From: LMUY01 sp964242215
GTDB taxonomy: Bacteria > Pseudomonadota > Alphaproteobacteria > Acetobacterales > Acetobacteraceae
Assembly (NCBI GenBank): GCA_964242215.1
Contig: CAXTCJ010000015.1
Span: forward strand, 6,930 to 70,929
DNA length: 64,000 nt
Direction: 5' to 3'
The notes below the pieces were generated by a model. That model ran no database searches. It worked only from the letters and a program-made list of their open reading frames with translations, and was not told where the DNA came from. Positions 17,505-26,089 of the stretch are shown here, piece by piece; within the stretch, counting starts at the first letter, position 1, and each line of letters begins with the position of its first letter. The position numbers were made by a program, and so were the translations under genes.

Positions 17505-18059
17505 ATGAGCAACGCTCTCGTTGACACATCCTCGATCCCGGGCTGGGGGGTCGACGCGGATCCGGAAAACGATCCGACTTATCCCATGCGGCACATTAAT
17601 GACCAGCAGAGCCGCGGATTGAATTGGGTTCGCCCGGTCCAGCAGAAACCCCATGTGGAGATCCTGTGCTCGATCGAGCACAAGCGGCTACCGTCCGTTG
17701 TGGGCACATCGACGCCCCCGAGCGGCGTCAGCGGGATGATCCGCCGCTGGGCTTTTCAACGCAGCGAGTCCGACTGGTGGCACTGGCTGATGCTCATGGG
17801 CGCCGATCGGATCAATGTCATCGAAGGTGTGCTGCACGATGTTGCCGAAGGGAGGGTCCCGAACGTTCCCGCCGAGATGGGCTTCAATGCGGAGTGGCAG
17901 CATAACAAGCAGGGATTTGCCAAAAAGATCGGTGTTACGTTGGTGATCTTTGCCGTCACTCTGGCGGTGCTCCAATCACGCCATGCGAAGCGCCCGAGCC
18001 CTCCGATCGGAGACGTGCGTTCGGGCCGACGCTGGCCTTCCCAGCGGAGGGTCCGTTAG
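17505..18059 (+). CDS. Conserved hypothetical, C-terminal membrane anchor
   Basis: This 184-residue protein starts at the ATG at 17505 with AAGGAG seven bases upstream, so it is surely translated. The N-terminal part is soluble (DADPENDPTYPMRHINDQQ, then a Trp-rich segment ESDWWHWLMLMGADRINV), and residues about 144-160 form one membrane helix (VTLVIFAVTLAVLQSR) followed by a basic tail. I do not know a characterised family. Its close spacing with the SDR and the zinc dehydrogenase suggests it works with them, perhaps as a membrane partner. Confidence 0.75.
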   Translation: MSNALVDTSSIPGWGVDADPENDPTYPMRHINDQQSRGLNWVRPVQQKPHVEILCSIEHKRLPSVVGTSTPPSGVSGMIRRWAFQRSESDWWHWLMLMGADRINVIEGVLHDVAEGRVPNVPAEMGFNAEWQHNKQGFAKKIGVTLVIFAVTLAVLQSRHAKRPSPPIGDVRSGRRWPSQRRVR

Positions 18060-18073
18060 GCAGCTTTATTTTT

Positions 18074-18298
18074 TCAGGAAGCGGCGGAATCTACCATTTC
18101 CGCTTGCTTGAGGCCTTCTCGGATGTTGTGCGACGTGCCGCCCGAGCCCGCTTCGGCGCCGCGTTTACCTCCGACGACAGGAATCCATATGGGCTCCGAT
18201 GCAAGGTAATTCGGGTTGTATGGGGCTGCTAGGAAGGCCTCCCACGTCCGGCCAGTAGTTGCCCGACGATCAACCGGCCCGACGGCGGTCTGTCGCAA
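18074..18298 (-). CDS. Possible small protein or C-terminal remnant
   Basis: The minus-strand frame ending at 18074 is open for 74 residues from a TTG. It has a plausible segment AAPYNPNYLASEPIWIP and a polar tail GTSHNIREGLKQAEMV. The first 20 residues overlap the NDH-2 remnant, so the natural start is unclear. No family was recognised. Confidence 0.3.
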   Translation of the reverse strand: MRQTAVGPVDRRATTGRTWEAFLAAPYNPNYLASEPIWIPVVGGKRGAEAGSGGTSHNIREGLKQAEMVDSAAS

Positions 18299-18829
18299 AA
18301 GCGAAGGCTCATTGCGCGCTGACCATCAGGCGACTGCGGAAGCCAATTAGGAAAGGATATGGGCAGTCGCCCGTAGTGCCCACGCTGGCCAGCCCGCGAT
18401 GTGGACTGGCCCGAATTGTGCCAACGCCTTTCCCCGGCCAATCGTCGCCAGGGTTCCATAATCGCGGTACCGGAACGGGTCCGGTGCAGCCCGGCCAGCT
18501 ATTTCGCAGATTGCATGCGCCGCGTATTGACCTTGCTGCTTAGCGACAGGAGCTAACCAGGCAACGGCTTGCCATTGGCGTCCATGGCGAGTACCGCGTC
18601 GCCAATAACGCGGACACGCGTGTGGCCAGGAACTGTCAGGTCGCCCGCGACGGCCACCTTACCACCGTGAGCCGCCGGGACGGCCAACCAGTTCGCCACC
18701 GGCGTGGCCGCAGTGCCTGCCGCCTCAGGGGGCGGCACTCAATCCGCCGAAACCGGCCTCGACCACGCCACGCGGCAACCCGGCGTCACACCACGGCGGG
18801 CAATGTCTTGCCTCGGCCCGCACCCTCAT
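18270..18829 (-). pseudogene. Type II NADH dehydrogenase (NDH-2) remnant with internal deletion
   Basis: Minus-strand pieces in several frames spell an NDH-2: VVEAGFGGLSAA (FAD-binding start, about 18735-18765), GDLTVPGHTRVRVIGDAV with the second FAD motif (18580-18650), APVAKQQGQYAAHAI, FRYRDYGTLATIGRGKAL, GWPAWALRATAHI and LIGFRSRLMVSAQ. NDH-2 normally has about 300 residues between the first two pieces; here they are almost adjacent, so the middle has been lost. Frame changes also occur near 18556 and 18365, and a TGA replaces the usual Trp after VSAQ. The enzyme cannot be functional. Confidence 0.85.
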
Positions 18830-19423
18830 AGAGACGGCAAACATGCGAGACCCACGCCGAGAACCGGCCGGATATTAAGCAGACTGCTGTGGCGCGCCAT
18901 GTCATCTCCTTCAGCGTGTATCACCTCAACATGGAACGCGGCATTCGGTTGGCCGCGGACGTCCCGACGCAGGACGCCCGCCCGGTCCTATCATCCCCTT
19001 CCCGAGCGGCGAGCAGTCAGCGTCCGAATTCTTCGACAGTTGAGATTGCTGCACAGGTAGATCCAGCCAGAACGGTATGCCAGCGACGGCCTAGATGAGA
19101 ATCGCGGCCCAGTCGCCTAGGTCACGGACGAGATCTGCGGCCGCTCCGTGATGGGGCATACGGCGCCGATGGTGCTCAAGAACATTCCCTGTGGTTTCGG
19201 ATATGCTCATGTCAGGGCACTAGCAACGACATCATCGTGCACCTGCTGACGTTACCGCTGTACGGCAGAGCCTCATTGAAGAAAGTCGCATTCAGTGTCT
19301 CGATTTCATCGAACGTGGACTGCCGCTCGACCGGCTAAGTGCGGCCATGACGCCAAAGGTATCCGCAAAGGTGTGAAGACCCGGGTCAGCCGATTGCCTC
19401 AAACTCCCATCTGAGTCACTGCA
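18830..19423. other. Stretch without a recognised gene
   Basis: No convincing gene was seen. A 39-residue minus-strand frame at 19091-19210 (starting MSISETTGN, ending GDWAAILI) has protein-like composition but no ribosome-binding site. Confidence 0.4.
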
Positions 19424-19882
19424 CTAGCTAGGGTCGCCACGCGGGAATTCCGCGCGCCAAATTAGTCCTTTTGCTGAGGACTCACGAGAAAGCGTGCCGC
19501 CGGCGACCGCGACCGCCGCGGACAGTGCGCTTACCCCGGAAGGGCTCGAGCAAGTCCACTCCGTCCCTGAACAAACATGTCGGTCGTCGGCGACCAGCAA
19601 GGAGTATCGGGCTGGGAGCAGCGCACCCAGTGACCAGAGGTGCACGCCGATGTTTTTCGCGAGTCCCCCACAACAAGGGCACGGGATGGCAGACCAGCTG
19701 ACCAGATCAGTCAGGAATGAGCGAATCAACTCAGCGGGGCCGGTCTCAACGTAGACGGATTGCAAGGTAAGATAGAAGGCGAGCTTCTGATCTCGGTGAA
19801 CTTGCTCTGCCGAATCGCAAACGGTTTGCACCACGTCGCTGAGGTCGACCACAACGTCGTCAAGGCAACCTTCGACGGGCAT
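19424..19882 (-). pseudogene. Histidine-kinase-type ATPase domain, probably decayed
   Basis: This 152-residue minus-strand frame resembles the ATP-binding half of HWE/HisKA_2 sensor kinases: VVVDLSDVVQTVCDSAEQV, an ETGPAELIRSFLTDLV segment where the N-box helix starts, YSLLVADD corresponding to the D-x-G box, and GGTLSRESSAKGLIWRAEFP as the closing strand. The N-box Asn expected after LTDLV is replaced by WSAIPCPCC, and the D-x-G glycine is not present. So it is unlikely to bind ATP normally. It may be the end of a kinase whose sensor part is lost, or a frameshifted remnant. Confidence 0.5.
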
Positions 19883-20640
19883 GACCTACCACTCTCCTGC
19901 CCAGCCACGTGGCATCCGCCGCTCTAGACGAGAGATGACGCGGCACGGTTGATCGCTCGGTTTCGGGGCCACTGTCCGGCCCAGCAGGCTCGGCCAGCCC
20001 TTTTCTGCACGGCTTGTTCGCTGGAATGCTCCAGCGCCACTCCTTCGACAGACGTGGTCGCCTACCTCGGCCCGCAGAGTGCGTGTCTTCAAGGTGGCGG
20101 CACGGCAGCGGCCGCCAGCCAAACCTCGTAGCTGGAACGCGTGCGCCCCATGCCTTGATAGAATACTGCAGGCAACAACAGAGTTTACGTCGATGTCACC
20201 GTTCGCATGCTGTAGTTCAAGCGAAAAGGACCCGAGCCGGTCGTATGCAACTTTAGGCTAATCTGTAGGACAGGCACGCGGTCATTGAAACTGTATGATC
20301 GCAGCGATCTGCCGGATTAGCAATGTCGGATGTTAGTAGTGGGGCATCCCGCCCTAGGCCACGTTGTCTGGTGACGTGGTTTCTTCGAGTGGCGTAGTCA
20401 AACGTTGTCCAAGTTCGACGGATCCAGCTCGCCGTGACTGCCGCTTCGCGAGATGCAAACGTTTCTTTCTTTGATGCGGAAAACAGGTTGTCGGCAGGCG
20501 CTCGCCGCATTCCGGCGGATCGAGACGGAGCTTTCCGCCGAAGATCAGGGCGCCGCTAACCCGCTCACGCGAGCTCCCGCCAGCCGAAAGTGAGGAGCGG
20601 GGTGGACTCGGTGTTGGACAGGATGCGGCCAGCGAGCCGG
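19883..20640. other. Stretch without a recognised gene
   Basis: Open frames on both strands are short and show no recognisable family. I see no repeats or RNA genes here. Confidence 0.45.
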
Positions 20641-20647
20641 AACGCGA

Positions 20648-21230
20648 GTGGCCGGGCTGCTGTTCCAGAGCTTCTTCATGGCGGCTTTAAGGGTTCATCG
20701 CATCGTTTGCGGCACGGCAAACGGCTGGACCTTATTAGTTGCAACGCGCCACGACGCGGACGCGGTCCGGGATAATGAGCTCGTTGCCCGGTGTGACCAT
20801 GCAACGCGGTACGGTGACGCCTCATCGAGAAGGCGCCGGGTCACTACGACCGGTCGAGCCTGCTGCCTGTGTTAGCGGCGGCGCGGCTAGTTGGCGTGCA
20901 GGTGGTCTGGGAACTGCGCAATTACGGACTGCCGGCCGACCCCGAACTGAAGCGGAGACTAGCCCAGGCAATCGCGGCCATTGATGCGGTGCGCGATGTT
21001 TGCCCGACCACGCGTTTCATCAAGGCCGAGCCGCTCTTTCATGTGGCGGGTGATTCCGACCTGCCGCAGACGGGGTTGGGCGCAGTCGACCATCGCTTGG
21101 CACAGTTCCAGGAGTTCGACATGATCGCGGGGAGAAACGCCCCCGAACTCGGCGGCATCGAGGACCATCTCGACATCGTGTTCGTCAACTATTACCCCGA
21201 AAACCAGATCCTCCGGACCGGGGGGATTAA
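20648..21230 (+). pseudogene. GH1-like protein remnant, paralogue of the gene at 36103
   Basis: Pieces in shifting frames match the intact protein at 36103-37272 in the same order: a GSSHRLRHGKRLDL segment (compare GSTHRLPDGRQLDL), then AARLVGVQVVWELRNYGLPAD, then RFIKAEPLFHVAGDSDLP, HRLAQFQEFDMIAGR, APELGGIEDHLDIV and YYPENQILRTG. About 70 residues carrying the acid/base Glu are missing between LPADP and LKRRLAQA, and everything after TGGINP, including the nucleophile Glu, is gone where the glycosylase gene begins. It is an inactive, internally deleted paralogue. Confidence 0.8.
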
Positions 21231-21256
21231 TCCCGTTCGGGCGCCGGGAGCGCATC

Positions 21257-21879
21257 ATGCGCGTGAGTGGGAGTGCGATCGTTGGGGCTTGTGGGGTTGA
21301 CGCGTTTTTCCGCCGCCCCGCGCCGGACGTCGCACGCGACCTGATCGGGCTGACATTGCTGGTTGGACCAAGTGGGCAGCGTCATCGTCGAGACGGAAGC
21401 TTACGATCAGACCGACCCGGCGTCGCATAGCTTCCGCGGTCCGACCGCCCGCAATGCGGCCATGTTCGGGCCCGCGGGCGAGGCCTACGTCTATCGGTCT
21501 TACGGCCTTCACTGGTGCCTCAAGGTCGTCTCCGGTGAGTGTCCGCTTGGCAGCGCCGTCCTAATTCGCGCGGTGGAGCCCGCCGCCGGGATCGACACCC
21601 TGCGGACACGACGCAGCGTGATGGACGTTCGTGATGGACGTTCGGCTGCTCTGCAGCGGCCCCGGCCGGCTATGCCAGGCACTGGGCGCCTTGGGGGCGC
21701 TGGACGGGCGTCCTTTGGACGAGCCACCCTTCACGCTAGATGGCCGCCCCAGCACAGGCGAGATTGCCAAGGGGCGGCGGGTCGGCATCACGCGAGGCGT
21801 CGATAAGCCCTGGCCCTTTGGTCTGGCGAGGTCGCCTTTCCTGAGCCGGCCGCTGCACGTTGCGTCGGTTCGTGGCTGA
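21257..21879 (+). pseudogene. 3-methyladenine DNA glycosylase (AAG/MPG family), frameshifted
   Basis: The family sequence runs through three frames: FFRRPAPDVARDLIGLTLLV from the ATG at 21257 (GGGAG upstream), then VIVETEAYDQTDPASHSFRG with the catalytic Glu, RNAAMFGPAG and YVYRSYGLHWCLKVV, then LDGRPLDEPPF and RVGITRGVDKPWPFGL to a natural end at 21879. The first break is an extra T near 21364. The second coincides with a 13-bp tandem duplication at 21618-21643. The intact enzyme excises alkylated purines. Without these two changes the gene would be complete. Confidence 0.85.
21618..21643 (+). repeat. 13-bp tandem duplication inside the glycosylase gene
   Basis: GTGATGGACGTTC at 21618-21630 is followed immediately by an identical copy at 21631-21643. 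Its length is not a multiple of three and it marks the exact place where the glycosylase frame changes. Confidence 0.95.
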
Positions 21880-21884
21880 TTGGA

Positions 21885-22000
21885 TTGCCGTATCTCGGCC
21901 GCTTCCTGGCGCCGGTGCTCCTGGGCAATACGGTCGGCGGCGCCGCTCTTGCGGCACTTCTGACCCACGCCCCGATCGCGAACGAGCTGGACGGCGCGGC
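21885..22000 (+). pseudogene. Formate/nitrite transporter C-terminal fragment
   Basis: The short segment YLGRFLAPVLLGNTVGGA followed by ALLTHAPIANEL resembles the last membrane helix and tail of FNT-family channels (usually FL-PVL-GN-GG). It is only about 35 residues, begins directly after the glycosylase stop, and then continues into unrelated codons to 22130. It is a fragment. Confidence 0.45.
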
Positions 22001-22237
22001 CAGTAGGACTGACGGGGCGAAACGCACGCAGCGGCTTGCTTCGCTCATCCGGCGGCTGGTCACGAAGCAGCAGGCGCATGCCGCGAAACTAACTATGGAG
22101 TGGACGGCTTGCCGTCACATCAACCTGTAAGACTCGGCAAGGCCGGCTTGTCAGATTTGCTCCGCGGGCGCGGGTGTCCCAGAACTCCGATGTGTCATAC
22201 TCATTTAAGGCGACGCCGCTGGAAAATGGGACATAGG

Positions 22238-24112
22238 ATGCCTGATCTCGAACAAGCAATCAAAAGACAGCAATTGCTCGCTGATTTCGGCGAGTTCGCA
22301 TTGCGCTCGCAGGACATTGACGGTGTTCTCAACGAGGCGTGCCGCCTTGTAAGCGAAGCACTCGGGACGGCGCGCGCCAAGGTTCTGGAAATCCAGCACG
22401 GGGGGACATTCCTGCTGGTCCGAGCGGGCGTAGGCTGGGATTCCGACGTCGTCGGCCATGCCCGCATCTCCATGGAGGAGAACACCTCCGAGAGCTTCTC
22501 CATCAAGGCGGGTGAGCCCGTGCTGTCCCAGGACATCAACCGGGAGGAACGCTTCGACGTTCCGCCGTTCATGCGGGCTGCCGGGGTGACCGCCCTGGTC
22601 AACACTCCGATCTTCCGCCCCGGCGGGCGCCTCTACGGTCTGCTGGAAGTGGACGACAACAAACCGCGCGACTTCGGCGAGAGCGAGATACAGTTTCTGC
22701 GCACCTACGCCACCATTCTGGGCCCGGTGATCGACCGGCTGCTCATGGCTCGCACCCTACGTTCGACCGAGGAGCGCTTCCGCCTCACCGTTGAGGCGGC
22801 ACTCGACTACGCCATATTCCTGTCTGACCCGCAGGACCGCATTACGGACTGGCTACCCGGAGCACAGGCGGTCTTCGGATGGACGACGGAGGAGGCGGTC
22901 GGGCAGCCAATCGGCATCACCTTCACGCCCGAGGACCTGGAGCGTGGCCAGGACCGTTGGGAACTCGCGACGGCAAGCAACGAGGGTGTCGCGCCAGACG
23001 TGCGCTGGCACCTCCGCAAAGATGGCAAGCGGGTTTTTATCGAAGGGTCCACCCGAGCCCTGCGTGACTCGGATGGCACGCTGCACGGGTTCCTTAAGAT
23101 CGGTCAGGACGTCACCGAGCGACGCGCGGCGGAGGAGCGGCTCCGCGGGAGTGAGGAACGCTTCCGGCAGTTTGCCGAGGCATCTTCGGATCTCATTTGG
23201 ATACGCAACGCCGATACCATGCAGTTCGAGTATCTTAGTCCGGCCTTCGAGGCGATTTACGGGGAGAGCCGCGACGCTTTTCTCAACGGCGACACGCTCC
23301 AGCGCTGGGCCGACATCGTTCATCCAGAAGATCGAGAGCAGGCCGTTGCCGGTATCAATCGCATCCGGGCCGGTGAGCGTGTGTTCAACGCATTCCGGAT
23401 CGTGCGCCCGTCCGATGGTGAGACCCGGTGGATCGAGAACACCGATTTTCCCCTCTTTGACGAGCTGGGTGACGTGAAGCGCATCGCCGGCCTTGCCAAG
23501 GACGTGACCGACACACGTCGATATGCCGCCAGGCTCGAGGTGCTGGTGGCCGAATTGCAGCATCGCAGCCGTAACCTCCTGGGCGTCATTGCCTCCGTTG
23601 CTTCGAGAACCTTGGGCGAAGGTGACCCCGCGGCCGTCTTTCATGCCCGGCTGCGCGCGCTTAGCCGGGCGCAGGGGTTATTGAGTGAGTTCGGCAGCGA
23701 CACGGCCGAGGTCGGGGCGCTGGTCCGGGTGGAACTGGAGGCGCATACGGAGGTTAGACCTCCGAAGGTATTGCTCTCCGGGCCCAGGGTGCACATCACT
23801 GCTCGCCAGGTGCAGAATTTCTCGTTGGCGCTGCACGAGCTGGTTACCAATGCGGTGAAATACGGCGCGCTTCGGGACGGAAAGGGGGCACTCTCCGTGG
23901 CTTGGACCGTCAAGTTGGACGAAAGAGCCGGGCGCACTTTGGTGCTGGACTGGACTGAGAGCGGCGTGGATGTGCAGCCTGAGGCAGCGACCAGGCGAGG
24001 CTACGGCCGACAGTTGATCGAAAAGGCATTGTCTTACGCGCTGCATGCCAAGACTGAATTCGTTCTCGGGCCGGATGGTGTGAACTGCTGCATTCAGCTC
24101 CCGCTTAATTGA
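22238..24112 (+). CDS. GAF-PAS-PAS sensor histidine kinase, HWE family
   Basis: This is a 624-residue soluble sensor kinase without membrane helices. Order: GAF domain (about 10-165), a first PAS/PAC (about 175-300, ending FLKIGQDVTERR), a second PAS/PAC (about 310-430, ending GLAKDVTDTRR), then the HWE dimerisation box with the phosphoacceptor His442 in LQHRSRNLLG, and the ATPase domain with N-box LHELVTNAVKYG and a closing GYGRQLIEKAL segment. The start at 22238 is chosen because the coiled start of the GAF domain begins there; an ATG at 22226 is possible. HWE kinases often act on single-receiver proteins or PhyR-type regulators, so a link to the EcfG-like sigma factor is plausible. No response regulator is adjacent. 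Confidence 0.88.
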   Translation: MPDLEQAIKRQQLLADFGEFALRSQDIDGVLNEACRLVSEALGTARAKVLEIQHGGTFLLVRAGVGWDSDVVGHARISMEENTSESFSIKAGEPVLSQDINREERFDVPPFMRAAGVTALVNTPIFRPGGRLYGLLEVDDNKPRDFGESEIQFLRTYATILGPVIDRLLMARTLRSTEERFRLTVEAALDYAIFLSDPQDRITDWLPGAQAVFGWTTEEAVGQPIGITFTPEDLERGQDRWELATASNEGVAPDVRWHLRKDGKRVFIEGSTRALRDSDGTLHGFLKIGQDVTERRAAEERLRGSEERFRQFAEASSDLIWIRNADTMQFEYLSPAFEAIYGESRDAFLNGDTLQRWADIVHPEDREQAVAGINRIRAGERVFNAFRIVRPSDGETRWIENTDFPLFDELGDVKRIAGLAKDVTDTRRYAARLEVLVAELQHRSRNLLGVIASVASRTLGEGDPAAVFHARLRALSRAQGLLSEFGSDTAEVGALVRVELEAHTEVRPPKVLLSGPRVHITARQVQNFSLALHELVTNAVKYGALRDGKGALSVAWTVKLDERAGRTLVLDWTESGVDVQPEAATRRGYGRQLIEKALSYALHAKTEFVLGPDGVNCCIQLPLN

Positions 24113-24855
24113 TCGAGGTTGTGGTGCTTGCATCGCGGCCGGTCAGGCTGACCATAGAACTTTGCCGAGCAGAGTCCGATGTTGCAGGTCTGGAACGCCA
24201 AGGGGCGCGCGATCCACTTGGCGGCTAATTCACTGGTCGTTCGGACCAGCTCAGTTTGCATGGTGCAATAAGATCAGCCTAGCACGGGCTCAGCACGGCG
24301 GGGCGGGCCATATTTTAACCGCAGGGTTCTGTTTGAGCGAGCGCGATGGAAGCGGCATGCCACTACTGCAAGAAACCGCTTGGTGTTCCATGAAGGCATG
24401 AACGTCGCACTATCAGGGCCATCGTGCCACGGATGCACCCTCGCCGAACTCGTGAGTTATGATGACGCGCAGCGAGAGCGGACGGAGTCCGCGACAGTGA
24501 TCGCGGCACTAGCAATGGATGCTAGACCTGTGACCGACGCCATGGACCCTTTCAATCAGGCGAGGTCCGGAGCGACTTGGAACCTGCGGTATCCGGTGAC
24601 TTCGCCTGGCCCATGTCGTGTGCCTGTGCTTTCCCCGCGTCCGGCAACGCTTCGCCTTGATGGAGCTCAATCTTGGCAGCTACGTCTCCCTCGCAGCTTT
24701 CCGACGAAGCTCTTGTGCTCGCTCTGCCTCTCGGGCCGTACCGCTCATATCAGTGTCCTCGTCCGCTGTTCATCGACGACGCTAAACGTGCTTTGTGGAC
24801 GTCGTCGCCGGCGCATCACAATCCCCATCAACGTATGGCAGCTGAAATGGTCGCA
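24113..24855. other. Stretch without a recognised gene
   Basis: Frames are open on both strands, but none has recognisable motifs or a good ribosome-binding site. Confidence 0.45.
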
Positions 24856-25700
24856 TCAGCGGAACACATTGGTGCGGGCCAATTCCACGACTTCGTCGCC
24901 ACGTCCGCTTATGATTGCCTTGGCTAGGTAGATGCCAAACCCCTTTGCCTGCTCCATGGTGGTCTTCGGCGGCAGCGTGAGCTCCATCCGGTTGGTGACG
25001 ACGTCCACCACGGCCGGTCCTGGATGCGCAAAGGCACGTTGCAGGCACTGCGCAACTCCGCCGGGTCTTCCACGCGGATCCCGAGAATGCCCGCAGACTC
25101 GGCCATTTGCGCGAATCCGGGTTCTTTCAACTCGGTGCCCGTGTCGAGAAAACCGCAGGCCTTTATCTCCAGTCCACGGATCCGAGCGTGCCGTTGTTAA
25201 CGATTACGACCTTAGCCGGCAGCATCGCCTGCTTGAGCGTAATGGTATTGCCCATCAGCATGGCAATTTCGCCTTCGCCCGGAAGCGAGAACACCTGCCG
25301 CTCCGGGAACGCGGTGGGCACCGATGGCCTGCGGCGGCGCACTGGCCATCGAACCGTGCCAAAACGAGCCGATCAGCCCCGGGCGCCCGTTCATCGTCAG
25401 GTAACGGGCCGCCCATACCGTCGGCGTGCGCACGTCGCAGGTAAAGATCACGTCGTCGGCCGCTACTTCGTGGAGCACCCCAGTTAGGTATTGCAGATGG
25501 ATCGGTTTGCGGCCGGGGAGCGGCACTATCCTCGTGGCGGACGTGCACCCAGTCGATCTCGCCTTGCGCCGCAGCCATCCGTAAGCCCGTTTAGCGAGTC
25601 GCTAACAAGGCCATAGATCCGGCGCACGCCGACACTGTGCAGCGTATTCGCAATCAGGTCCGCGACCGTCTGTTGCGCCGCACTTCCACTTTTCTCGATC
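24856..25700 (-). pseudogene. PoxB-like pyruvate oxidase/dehydrogenase, internally deleted
   Basis: Read on the minus strand, the N-terminus QQTVADLIANTLHSVGVRRI, YGLVSDSLNGLTD and IDWVHVRHEDSAA (25690-25530) is joined directly to PGRKPIHLQYLTGVL, FTCDVRTPTVWAARYLTMNG, LIGSFWHGSMA and later GIRVEDPAEL, ending near NVFR at 24856. These are the start and the C-terminal thiamine-diphosphate domain of thiamine-dependent pyruvate dehydrogenases. Roughly 330 residues of the middle are missing, including the FAD/transhydrogenase-like domain. Several frame changes follow. The intact enzyme would decarboxylate pyruvate to acetate; this copy cannot. Confidence 0.85.
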
Positions 25701-26089
25701 CAGGTGACGGGCTGACGCCGCTAGCAGGGGGAACCTTGGGCTTTCATCAGGACCCACGCCGCACTCCGACGCGAGACTCCGGTGAATAGCGAAGCGTATC
25801 GGCTGTCTACGTCACAAGCATGGACCAGCTGGTTTGGTTGTAACCTGAAGCTACTATGCCGAGGAGGTGATCGACAGGATCACTCACGCCGGTATGACTG
25901 GCGACAAGGCAAGCGGCCGAGGGGAGTGTGATACCACCGTTTTGTGTGCAATAACCGTCTGCATGCTAAGCCAATGTTATTGCAACGTAGGCGCCAGGTG
26001 CTCGAAAGAGCATCGATGGCGTAAAACTTGCGTCTACGTTTACAGTCTGGAAATTAACTGGGCCAAGGCTTCGAACACGAAAGTTTCTG
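25701..26089. promoter_or_regulatory. Leader region of the glycan locus
   Basis: There is no gene here. Being the gap before the divergence from the pseudogene field, it should hold the promoter of the glycan genes. I could not assign -35/-10 boxes with confidence. The stretch is visibly richer in A and T than its surroundings near 25920-26080. Confidence 0.35.
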
